Shown here: one piece after another, positions 1-5,951 of the stretch
How positions within the stretch are numbered: position 1 is the first letter of the stretch
Layout of the letters: each line of letters starts with the position of its first letter
Source of the DNA: 66-474 sp050737995
GTDB lineage: Bacteria > Pseudomonadota > Gammaproteobacteria > Xanthomonadales > Rhodanobacteraceae
NCBI GenBank assembly: GCA_050737995.1
Contig: JBOHYR010000063.1
Coordinates: 1 to 6,065, forward strand
Direction: 5' to 3'
DNA length: 6,065 bases
Translations under genes and position numbers: made by a program
The notes under the pieces: model-generated
Told to the model about the DNA's origin: nothing
What the model saw: the letters and a program-made list of their open reading frames with translations, nothing else
Database searches by the model: none

Positions 1-1
1 C

Positions 2-196
2 GGTGCGCACCGCGCGGCCGACAAGGCATCCGAATGGCGCGATCGCGGCGCGGAACTTGCGGCCGGCGCGCGCGACCGCACGGACGAGGCGCTCGGCAAC
101 GTGCGCGATTTCGTGCGCGAAAAACCCGTGCAATCGGTGGCGATCGCACTGGCTGCCGGCTGGCTGCTGGGCCGCCTGTTGAGTCCGCGTCGCTGA
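2..196 (+). CDS. DUF883 (YqjD/ElaB-type) C-terminal membrane-anchored protein, 5'-truncated by the window edge
   Basis: Reading frame 2 is open from the first bases to a TGA at 194-196 and gives the last 64 residues of a protein whose start lies left of the window. The visible part is a charged, alanine-rich amphipathic segment (about the first 40 residues), then a Lys-Pro dipeptide, a short hydrophobic helix containing AGWLLGRLL, and a terminal Ser-Pro-Arg-Arg. This is the layout of the DUF883 family (E. coli YqjD, ElaB). Those are small proteins anchored in the inner membrane by one C-terminal helix, with the N-terminal part in the cytoplasm, and they have been linked to ribosome association in stationary phase. 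A YqjE-like gene follows after 16 bases, as in the enterobacterial yqjD-yqjE order, which supports the call. The family is inferred from the C-terminal motif and context only; the N-terminal half cannot be checked. Confidence 0.8.
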   Translation, partial: GAHRAADKASEWRDRGAELAAGARDRTDEALGNVRDFVREKPVQSVAIALAAGWLLGRLLSPRR

Positions 197-212
197 CGCG
201 GGGGACGCCCGC

Positions 213-707
213 GTGAGCGTCGAGGCCGGGGAACGGACCGAGCCGGCGGAAGTCGGCGCGGCGGGTTCCGCTGCGGACGCACAGTTCGGGGCGGTGCTCG
301 CGGCGGGCGCTCGCCTGTTTGCGGCGTCGCGCCGCCTCGTGGTCGCGCTCGCGGCGTTGCTCGCCGCCGAAGCACGGGTGCTCAAGGCCAGCATCGCGCT
401 CGTGTTTCTTGCCAGCGTTGCGCTGGTTGCCTTCGCTGTTTCGTTGTGGGCGTGCGTGGTCGCGTTGATCGGATGGGGCCTGACGGTTGCCACCGGTTCG
501 GTCGGCATCGCGCTGGCCATCCTCGTGGTGCTTCACTTGATTCTGGTGATTGCGCTGTGGTTCGCGATCAAGCGCGCCATCCATCATGCAGGTTTTCCCC
601 GGGCGCGCGCTGAATTCGCCGCGTTGCGGCGTGGCCTGCGTCGCGATGTGGCAAGGTTCCAGCGAGCGTCCGCGCCGTCCACGCCCGAACGGGATCCCGC
701 GTCATGA
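213..707 (+). CDS. YqjE / holin-superfamily-like two-helix membrane protein
   Basis: This 164-residue protein starts at GTG 213, with a GGGGGA Shine-Dalgarno-like run at 200-205 seven bases upstream. Residues 1-25 are acidic and probably disordered. An amphipathic stretch (about 26-58) follows, then two hydrophobic segments at about 60-90 and 96-119. The tail (120-164) is rich in arginine and probably cytoplasmic. This matches the YqjE family, often labelled 'phage holin family protein' in databases, whose members sit beside DUF883 genes in many proteobacteria. The molecular function is unknown, and nothing here suggests a lytic phage role: there is no endolysin or phage gene nearby. The stop overlaps the next start (ATGA), so the two are almost certainly co-translated. 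Confidence 0.75.
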   Translation: MSVEAGERTEPAEVGAAGSAADAQFGAVLAAGARLFAASRRLVVALAALLAAEARVLKASIALVFLASVALVAFAVSLWACVVALIGWGLTVATGSVGIALAILVVLHLILVIALWFAIKRAIHHAGFPRARAEFAALRRGLRRDVARFQRASAPSTPERDPAS

Positions 708-958
708 GTTACGCGCGCGCGCTGGCTGAACGCAAACGGGCCCTTGCCGGATGCAGGGCCGCACGGGACGACTTGGACGGCGCGGTGGATGACGTGATCG
801 GCGTGTACCAAGCGCATCCGGTACCGACCTTAGCCGGTGCCGCGGGCGTCGGCTTCCTGCTGGCGCAAGTCGGGGTGGGCAGCGGCCTGGTCCGGACCGG
901 CATGCGCATCGCCAGCGGTCCTGCGTGGCGGTTGGTGCGACAATACCTGACACTCTGA
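704..958 (+). CDS. Small YqjK-position membrane-associated hypothetical protein
   Basis: This 84-residue protein starts at ATG 704, overlapping the upstream stop by four bases (ATGA), with a GGGA ribosome-site-like run at 691-694. Residues 1-35 are charged and predicted helical. A hydrophobic stretch at about 40-60 contains the AGAAGVGFLLAQ segment, resembling the glycine/alanine-rich anchor of DUF883-type proteins. The C-terminus is weakly amphipathic with several arginines. It occupies the slot of yqjK in the enterobacterial yqjD-yqjE-yqjK order. I do not recognise a specific family by sequence, so the relation to YqjK rests on position and size. The translational overlap and codon usage like its neighbours support a real gene. 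Confidence 0.7.
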   Translation: MSYARALAERKRALAGCRAARDDLDGAVDDVIGVYQAHPVPTLAGAAGVGFLLAQVGVGSGLVRTGMRIASGPAWRLVRQYLTL

Positions 959-994
959 CCGAGCCGTCGCACAGCGCGGCAAGGGAACGCCAGG

Positions 995-2188
995 ATGCCT
1001 CCGTCACTGCCGCCCGGAAAGCCCCACATCGTATTCGGCCGCCGACCGCCGGCGCCGCCAACGCCGTTGTTGCTCCGCGAGCGGCGCAAGCAGCGTGCCA
1101 GCGCGCTGGAGCGCCGGCGCGCACGGCGCTGGCGCTGGTTGCGCCTGCCTTTGCGTGTTCTGGTGCTGCTCGCGATTGCGGGAACGCTGATTTTCGCCAG
1201 TTCGTTGCTGATACCCCTCGTGCTGGCCGCTTTTATCGCGTTGGGATTGAATCCAATCGTGCACGGATTGCAACGTTTGTATGTGCCGCGCGGAATCGGC
1301 AGCGTGTTGGTGTTGCTGGCGCTCCTAGCGGTCATCGGGGGCGGTGTCGCGGGGCTGAGCGCGCCCGCCGCCGAGTGGATCCGGCAGGCCCCCGAAATCG
1401 GGCACGAAGTCGCTTACAAGGTAAAGCGGATGACGCGTCCATTGACCAAGATCGGCCATGCGGCGTCGACGTCATTGGCAAGCGTCGGCGTTGGCGGCAC
1501 GCCGCCCGGCAGCGAGAAAACGACGGCAACACCAAGTAGTTTTTCGCTCGGCAACGTGCTGACAGTGGCGCCGCGCGCGTTGGCGGCCGCGTTGACCGTC
1601 ATATTGCTGGTGTTGTTTTTCCTGACCTACGGCGACCGAATGCGTGCTCGCCTGGTAACCGCCTCGCCGGCATTCAGTTATCGGCGAACCACCGCGCGAG
1701 TGGTGCGGAATATCCAGGTCGAGGTCTCGCGTTATCTACTCACCGTCACGGTGATCAACGTGTGTCTCGGCGCTTCCACCGCCGCGGTACTGTGGGCACT
1801 GAAGATGCCCGATCCGCTGCTGTGGGGCGGTGTGGCCACGTTGTTGAACTACGTACCTTATGTCGGGGCGATCACGACGACGATACTGTTGTTGGTGGTG
1901 GGTCTGTTGAACTTTCACTCGCCGCTGCACGCGCTGGCGCCGGCGGCATGTTTCGTGTTCATGGGCGCGATGGAAGGCAGCGTGTTCACACCGATGATCA
2001 TGGGCCATCGGCTGCGACTGTCGCCGGTCGCGGTACTGGTGTGGTTGCTGATCTGGGGCTGGATGTGGGGCATCCCGGGCGTGTTGCTGGCCACACCCAT
2101 GTTGACGTGCCTGAAGTTGATCACTGAGCGGCTGCCGGGGTGGCAGTGGTTCGCGAAGGTGGTCGAAGGCTACCCGGCCGAACGCTAG
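995..2188 (+). CDS. AI-2E family (PerM/UPF0118) transporter
   Basis: This 397-residue polytopic inner-membrane protein starts at ATG 995, preceded by AAGGGA at 981-986. The first 50 residues are proline- then arginine-rich and probably cytoplasmic. Hydrophobic segments lie at about 52-88, 102-122, 194-212, 246-268, 274-303, 312-330 and 342-376. A soluble loop at about 123-190 is the usual variable domain. Family hallmarks are LLNYVPYVG (283-291), EGSVFTPMIMGHRLRLSP (327-344) and GIPGVLLATPML (359-370). Members include TqsA (autoinducer-2 export), YdiK and PerM. Some act as Na+/H+ antiporters, so the substrate cannot be assigned from family membership. The gene lies 36 bases after the small membrane protein on the same strand and may share its transcript. 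The 397-residue length is slightly above average for the family because of the long N-terminal tail. Confidence 0.9.
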   Translation: MPPSLPPGKPHIVFGRRPPAPPTPLLLRERRKQRASALERRRARRWRWLRLPLRVLVLLAIAGTLIFASSLLIPLVLAAFIALGLNPIVHGLQRLYVPRGIGSVLVLLALLAVIGGGVAGLSAPAAEWIRQAPEIGHEVAYKVKRMTRPLTKIGHAASTSLASVGVGGTPPGSEKTTATPSSFSLGNVLTVAPRALAAALTVILLVLFFLTYGDRMRARLVTASPAFSYRRTTARVVRNIQVEVSRYLLTVTVINVCLGASTAAVLWALKMPDPLLWGGVATLLNYVPYVGAITTTILLLVVGLLNFHSPLHALAPAACFVFMGAMEGSVFTPMIMGHRLRLSPVAVLVWLLIWGWMWGIPGVLLATPMLTCLKLITERLPGWQWFAKVVEGYPAER

Positions 2189-2328
2189 ATGGGATGCCGC
2201 GGCCCTGCGTCGGATCAAGCGGTACCTGCCGCGTTGCGGGCACACTGGAGATGATGTGCGATCATCCGTGATCGCTCCCTGGCCTGACTCTCCACGACAG
2301 CCGCTTCAATCCCCCCAATAACGCAGCC
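2189..2328 (+). promoter_or_regulatory. Intergenic region with two overlapping, mutually exclusive hairpins
   Basis: This 140-base gap lies between the transporter stop and the TPR-hydroxylase start. It contains GATGAT at 2250-2255 with ATCATC at 2261-2266 (6-bp arms, 5-base loop). It also contains GCGATCA at 2258-2264 with TGATCGC at 2269-2275 (7-bp arms, 4-base loop). The arms share bases, so only one hairpin can form at a time. A weaker hairpin, CCGC/GCGG, lies at 2229-2239. No T-run follows any of them, so an intrinsic terminator is not supported. I see no convincing sigma70 promoter. No strong Shine-Dalgarno sequence precedes ATG 2329; the bases just before it are C-rich. The palindromes could be an operator, but that is inference. 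Confidence 0.35.
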
Positions 2329-3657
2329 ATGAATACCCAATCGGCGCAAACCGACACCACCCGCATCAACCAGGCGCGTGCGCACGCGGCGCAGCACCGC
2401 ATCGCCGAAGCCGAAGGGGTCTATCGCGAGATCCTGAAAACCGCGCCGGACACGCCGGAGGCGCTGAATTTCGTTGCGATGTGCGCACTCTCGCGCGGCG
2501 AATTCGCTTCCGCGCAACGCGACCTCGAACGCGCGGCGCGGCTCGAGCCGACCCAGCCGGAAATCTGGAAAAACCTCGGCGTCGTGCATCTTGCCCAGCA
2601 CCGCGCGGAGGATGCGCTGGATGCCTTCGACCGCGCGCTCGGGATCGAGCCGGGACACTTCGCCGCGCGCCTGCACCGTGGCGCCGCGCTGGAACAGATG
2701 GGGCGGACTGACGACGCCACCGCGGCGTATTTCGGCGCGGTGGTGGCCGCCCAGAATCACGGCAAGTGGCGCAACGACATGACCACGCCGCCGGGCTTGC
2801 GTCCGGCCGTGCGCCACGCGATCGAATTCATCGACACGCACCGCAAGCGCATCCTGATGACGATGCTGCAACCCCTGCGCGACAAATTCGGCGCGTCGTC
2901 GTTGACGCGCGTCGAGCAGGGGCTTGCGATCTATCTGGGAGAACGTCCGGCGGACTACCCCGACAAGCGCCAGTTCTGCAAATTCTTCTACGTGCCCGGC
3001 CTGACCGCGACGCCCTTCTATCCGCGCGAGTTGTTCCCTTGGCATGCCGAGCTGCAAAAGCACACCGACACCATCCGCGAGGAATTGCGCGGTGTGCTGG
3101 ACGAACCCATCGGCGTCGAGCCGTTCCTCGGCACCAACGACAACACAATCCTGAAAGAACAGAACTTGCTGGATGGCACCCGCGGCGAAGCACAGTGGAA
3201 TTCGTTCTTCTTCCATCGCCACGGCGAGGTGTTCGAGCAGAATGCGCGGCGCTGCCCGCGCACCACCGAAATCCTCGCATCGATGCCGCTGGTGCACATC
3301 CGCGGCCACGCGCCGGAAGTGTTGTTCTCGATCCTGACGCCGGGTTCGCACATCCTCAAGCACCATGGCGTCACCAACACGCGTCTCGTCACGCACCTGC
3401 CATTGATCATCCCCGAGGATTGCGCGATCAGCGTGGGCGGCGTGGATTACGCCTGGGAGGAAGGCAGCTGCGTCACCTTTGACGACACCTTCGAGCACGA
3501 GGCATGGAACCGGAGCGACAAAGTGCGCGCGGTGATGATCCTCGATTCCTGGCACCCCGACCTCAGCGTAGCCGAGCGCGAAGCAGTGGCATTGCTGGTC
3601 GGCGGGATCGGCGATTTCAACGCGGCGGCGAAGGTGGAGGCGCCGCCGAAGGATTAG
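2329..3657 (+). CDS. TPR-repeat protein with C-terminal aspartyl/asparaginyl beta-hydroxylase domain
   Basis: This is a 442-residue cytoplasmic protein without a signal peptide. Four regular 34-residue TPR units lie at 9-42, 43-76, 77-110 and 111-144; unit 3 keeps the W-x2-L-G…A…F…A…P pattern. A linker/helical region (about 145-260) leads into an Asp/Asn beta-hydroxylase domain (PF05118-type, about 265-412). By alignment with human AspH from memory, His345 and His390 match the two Fe(II) ligands. Ser334, His356 and Arg400 match the 2-oxoglutarate-binding residues. The segments FDDTFEHEAWN (384-394) and DSWHP (406-410) are typical. The domain should couple 2-oxoglutarate and O2 to hydroxylation of Asp/Asn or another substrate, with the TPRs as a partner-binding platform; the target is unknown. 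ATG 2329 is the only plausible start, as the frame is closed by TGA at 2269-2271. The gene stands alone on its strand and converges with uppP. Confidence 0.88.
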   Translation: MNTQSAQTDTTRINQARAHAAQHRIAEAEGVYREILKTAPDTPEALNFVAMCALSRGEFASAQRDLERAARLEPTQPEIWKNLGVVHLAQHRAEDALDAFDRALGIEPGHFAARLHRGAALEQMGRTDDATAAYFGAVVAAQNHGKWRNDMTTPPGLRPAVRHAIEFIDTHRKRILMTMLQPLRDKFGASSLTRVEQGLAIYLGERPADYPDKRQFCKFFYVPGLTATPFYPRELFPWHAELQKHTDTIREELRGVLDEPIGVEPFLGTNDNTILKEQNLLDGTRGEAQWNSFFFHRHGEVFEQNARRCPRTTEILASMPLVHIRGHAPEVLFSILTPGSHILKHHGVTNTRLVTHLPLIIPEDCAISVGGVDYAWEEGSCVTFDDTFEHEAWNRSDKVRAVMILDSWHPDLSVAEREAVALLVGGIGDFNAAAKVEAPPKD

Positions 3658-3686
3658 CATGCCGTCCAGCAAGGACCTTTACGTTG

Positions 3687-3804
3687 TCATTCCGAGGCCC
3701 GCTCCAGCTTCATCGGCGCGGGAACCCGGAATCCATGCCGTTGCGCTCCGTGCTCGAAAGCCGGGTTCCTGACGCCGCCCGTTGCGTGGGCTTGCCCGGA
3801 ATGA
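3687..3804. repeat. Dispersed hairpin repeat, copy A (GTCATTCCG…CCGGAATCCA type)
   Basis: This region has nested inverted repeats. ATTCCG at 3689-3694 pairs with CGGAAT at 3727-3732. Inside it, CCCGC at 3698-3702 pairs with GCGGG at 3718-3722. An alternative 9-bp pairing, GGAACCCGG 3721-3729 with CCGGGTTCC 3761-3769, overlaps the first. TCATTCCG at 3687-3694 recurs inverted as CGGAATGA at 3797-3804, bounding the element. The start GTCATTCCG and the later CCGGAATCCAT match copy B at 4767-4793, but here about 25 extra bases lie within the first hairpin. Such palindromic elements are common between genes in GC-rich proteobacteria. This one lies between two convergent genes, where it could help terminate or stabilise either transcript. 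Confidence 0.6.
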
Positions 3805-3824
3805 TCAATGAATTGGCAGGACAC

Positions 3825-3851
3825 GAAGCCACGTAATGCTCGGTGGCCTTC
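3825..3851 (-). terminator. Possible hairpin terminator just downstream of uppP
   Basis: GAAGCCAC at 3825-3832 pairs with GTGGCCTTC at 3843-3851, giving an 8-bp stem with one bulged base and a 10-base loop. It begins three bases past the uppP stop on the minus strand, the usual place for a terminator. No U-tract follows on either strand, so it may instead be an mRNA-stabilising hairpin. The pairing is visible; the terminator role is inference. Confidence 0.35.
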
Positions 3852-3853
3852 CT

Positions 3854-4663
3854 TCAAGCGATGTTGCCCAACCAGCCTGAATAAATCGCGACGAGCAATA
3901 CCGCGCCCAGCGCGATGCGGTAGATGGCGAATGCGGTGAAGCGGTGGCTGCGGATGTAGTGCAGCAGCCACTTCACCGCGATGAAGGCGACGATCAGCGA
4001 AACGATGAAACCGATCGCCAGCGCGGTCCAGTCCTCGTGCGCCGCGCCGCCGCCCTTCCACACCTTCAGCAGTTCGTATCCGGTCGCCGCGTACATGGTT
4101 GGGATCCCGACGAGAAACGCAAACTCGGTCGCCGCCGCGCGGTTGGATGTGCCAAACAGCATCGCCGCGAAGATGGTCGCGCCCGAGCGCGAAGTGCCGG
4201 GGAAGATGCCCGCCACCATCTGCGCGATGCCGACCAGAATCGCCACCGGCCAGGTCACCCGCGTGCTGGGCGGCCGTCTTGCTGCGATCTGTTCCGCGCC
4301 GATCATCCAGATGCCGCCGATGACCAGCGCCCAGGCGATGGGCGTGATGGCTTCCGGCAACTTGAATCCGTGCGTTACCGCAATCAGACCAAGCACGGCG
4401 GTAATCAAGAACGCGACGATCAGTTTCAACAGGTAGTCGCGGTTTTCCGGATCGCGCCAGCGCGTAAGCAATTGCCAGATACGTTGCCAGTACACCAGCG
4501 TGATAGCCAGGATCGCGCCCGCCTGGATGCCGACGTTGAACAGATCCGAGCGCCTGCCGAGCCAATGCTCGGCGATCAGCAGGTGTCCGGTCGAGGAAAT
4601 CGGCAGGAACTCGGTGATGCCTTCGATGATGCCGAGCAGGATGACGCGGATCAGGTCGTGCAT
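3854..4663 (-). CDS. uppP: Undecaprenyl-diphosphatase UppP (BacA family)
   Basis: This 269-residue integral membrane enzyme, of normal family length, dephosphorylates undecaprenyl diphosphate to undecaprenyl phosphate. That regenerates the lipid carrier for peptidoglycan and other envelope glycans, and extra copies are known to confer bacitracin resistance. Both signature motifs are intact. EGITEFLPISSTGH lies at 14-27 (catalytic Glu14 and Glu18, Ser24, His27). PGTSRSGAT lies at 155-163 (Arg159 is the phosphate-binding Arg of the family). Hydrophobic segments at about 4-27, 39-58, 78-97, 106-124, 137-155, 178-197, 213-231 and 242-266 fit the known topology with re-entrant loops. The start is ATG at 4663-4661; the ribosome site is weak (GAAG, about ten bases upstream). 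It lies 233 bases downstream of intI on the same strand, with a repeat between them, so separate transcription is likely. It is convergent with the TPR-hydroxylase gene. Confidence 0.96.
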   Translation of the reverse strand: MHDLIRVILLGIIEGITEFLPISSTGHLLIAEHWLGRRSDLFNVGIQAGAILAITLVYWQRIWQLLTRWRDPENRDYLLKLIVAFLITAVLGLIAVTHGFKLPEAITPIAWALVIGGIWMIGAEQIAARRPPSTRVTWPVAILVGIAQMVAGIFPGTSRSGATIFAAMLFGTSNRAAATEFAFLVGIPTMYAATGYELLKVWKGGGAAHEDWTALAIGFIVSLIVAFIAVKWLLHYIRSHRFTAFAIYRIALGAVLLVAIYSGWLGNIA

Positions 4664-4759
4664 GGGGCGCGTGCTTCAAGCAAAGAGTCGCGCAAGTGTA
4701 CGCGGACAGCGAGGTTCCGGACATCCACCGGATGCAACAGCCGGAGATGTGGCCAGTTT

Positions 4760-4855
4760 CGGAATCGTCATTCCGGCGCAGGCCGGAATCCATCCATCCC
4801 GGAACGTTGATCGCCCGGATGCCGGACCCGCGAAACCGCAACGAAGGTATCCGGG
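4760..4855. repeat. Dispersed hairpin repeat, copy B (two successive hairpins)
   Basis: The core is a perfect hairpin: ATTCCGGC at 4770-4777, loop GCAG, then GCCGGAAT at 4782-4789. CGGAAT at 4760-4765 can alternatively pair with ATTCCG at 4770-4775. A second hairpin follows: CCCGGATGCC at 4814-4823 with GGTATCCGGG at 4846-4855 (ten pairs, one G-T). The sequence GTCATTCCGGCGCAGGCCGG from 4767 is a form of the palindromic repeat I know to be scattered through many Xanthomonadales and other proteobacterial genomes. It lies in the gap between intI and uppP and is related to copy A on the other side of uppP. Confidence 0.7.
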
Positions 4856-4871
4856 TTGCCGCGCATGTGAC

Positions 4872-4891
4872 GGTTGGTCCGCGGGACAACC
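4872..4891 (-). terminator. Hairpin immediately downstream of intI, possible terminator
   Basis: On the minus strand GGTTGTCC, loop CGC and GGAC-C-AACC form an 8-bp stem with one bulged C, starting five bases after the intI stop codon. No U-tract follows, so intrinsic termination is not proven. The position suggests a 3'-end hairpin that would separate intI transcription from uppP. Confidence 0.4.
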
Positions 4892-4896
4892 AGCAT

Positions 4897-5913
4897 TCAA
4901 CTCCGATCCAGCGGACTCAACACCCCGCGCCCGCCGCGATTCAGCACGTGCGTGTATATCTGCGTCGTGGCCACGTCCTTGTTGCCCAGCAACTCCTGAA
5001 TCGTGCGGATGTCATGGCCTGCTTCCAGCAGGTGCGTCGCGAACGAGTGCCGCAGCGTGTGGCAAATCGCGGGCTTGTGGATGTGAGCCCGCCGTACGGC
5101 CTGCTTGACGGCACGTTGCAGAACGGTCGCGTCGATGTGATGCAGGCGCGTGATACTCGATCGCGGATCGACGCTGCGCACGGAAGCCGGGAACACGTAT
5201 TGCCACGCCCATTCGCGCGCGGCATTCGGGTACTTGCGTGCCAGGGCGTGTGGCAGCCAGACGGCACCGTAACCCACCGCCAAATCGCGTTCATGTACAC
5301 GCCGCGCCTCCGCGATCTGCCCCTGCAATGCTTCGACCGCGGCGGCCGGCAGCATCGTGCGACGATCCTTGCCGCCCTTGCCATGCCGCACCGTGATTTC
5401 GCGGCGCGCGAAATCCACGTCCTGCACTCGCAGTCGCACGCATTCCATCAGGCGCAGCCCGGCGCCGTAAAGCAGAGACGCCATCAGCCACGTCACGCCA
5501 TTCATTTCGATCAGCAACGCCGCGACTTCCTCATGGGTCAACACGACCGGCAGACGCTCCGGCCGCTTCGCGCGGCGGATGTTCTCCATCCATGGCAGTT
5601 CCTGCTGCAACACCTCGCGATACAGGAACAGCAACGCCGAAAGCGCCTGGTTCTGCGTGGACGCCGCGACCTGACCTTGCGTGGCGAGGTGCGTGAGAAA
5701 GGCTTCGATCTCGCGTGCGCCGAGGTTGCGCGGGTGGCGCTTGCCGTTGGCGAGGATGAACCGCCGTACCCAGCCGACGTAGCTTTCTTCCGTGCGTATC
5801 GACAGCCCGAGTCGCCGGATCCGCGCACGCATCTGGTCCAGCAGACGCGGCTGGCGCAGCGTGCTGCGGCCGGGTTCGCTTGCCGCGCCTGGCGTAGAGT
5901 GGGAAGATCGCAT
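4897..5913 (-). CDS. intI: Integron integrase IntI (tyrosine recombinase), catalytic His replaced by Asn
   Basis: This 338-residue site-specific recombinase would capture gene cassettes at attI/attC sites. The start is set at ATG 5913-5911, because GGAGGG (5927-5922) sits eight bases upstream and the length then matches IntI1 (337). A longer frame from 5985 has no such site. The N-terminal SAM-like core-binding domain spans about 22-110 and the catalytic domain about 120-338. The IntI-only insertion is present: LPHALARKYP (220-229), then EWAWQYVFP (234-242). This rules out XerC/XerD. Catalytic residues aligned from memory to IntI1 are Arg154 (GAGLRLME), Lys179 (GKGGKDR), His285 and Arg288 (HTLRHSFATHL), and Tyr320 (TQIYTHV). 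Position 311, equivalent to IntI1 His303, is Asn (LLGNKDV, codon AAC, one base from CAC). The frame is otherwise intact. The C-terminus, GGRGVLSPLD, is typical of the family. Cassettes, if present, would lie beyond the right edge. Confidence 0.95.
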   Translation of the reverse strand: MRSSHSTPGAASEPGRSTLRQPRLLDQMRARIRRLGLSIRTEESYVGWVRRFILANGKRHPRNLGAREIEAFLTHLATQGQVAASTQNQALSALLFLYREVLQQELPWMENIRRAKRPERLPVVLTHEEVAALLIEMNGVTWLMASLLYGAGLRLMECVRLRVQDVDFARREITVRHGKGGKDRRTMLPAAAVEALQGQIAEARRVHERDLAVGYGAVWLPHALARKYPNAAREWAWQYVFPASVRSVDPRSSITRLHHIDATVLQRAVKQAVRRAHIHKPAICHTLRHSFATHLLEAGHDIRTIQELLGNKDVATTQIYTHVLNRGGRGVLSPLDRS

Positions 5914-5951
5914 TGGGGAAGCCCTCCGCGGTTTCGGAAAGGCTGCAAGAT

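Noticed and set aside
213..707. A phage holin, suggesting a prophage remnant.
   Set aside because: The holin label comes only from the two-helix layout. The neighbours are DUF883 and AI-2E genes, with no endolysin, spanin or structural phage genes.
925..1539. Plus-strand open frame starting inside the small membrane protein gene and overlapping the AI-2E transporter.
   Set aside because: It is a frame shadow of the transporter, with Ala/Arg-rich composition and no motif; the transporter frame has membrane segments and family signatures.
2215..3672. A 485-codon open frame on the minus strand that fully covers the TPR-hydroxylase gene.
   Set aside because: It has no recognisable domain and is rich in Arg, His and Gly as expected for the antisense of a GC-rich gene. 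The plus-strand frame has clear TPR and hydroxylase motifs, so this is a shadow.
3687..4889. A 400-codon minus-strand frame that overlaps uppP and the repeats on both sides.
   Set aside because: It is uppP read out of frame (Arg/His-rich) and runs through palindromic repeats. No domain or start signal supports it.
5895..5900. TAGAGT on the plus strand inside the intI 5' end as a -10 box of an outward cassette promoter (Pc).
   Set aside because: No acceptable -35 hexamer lies 15-19 bases upstream, so the match is probably chance.
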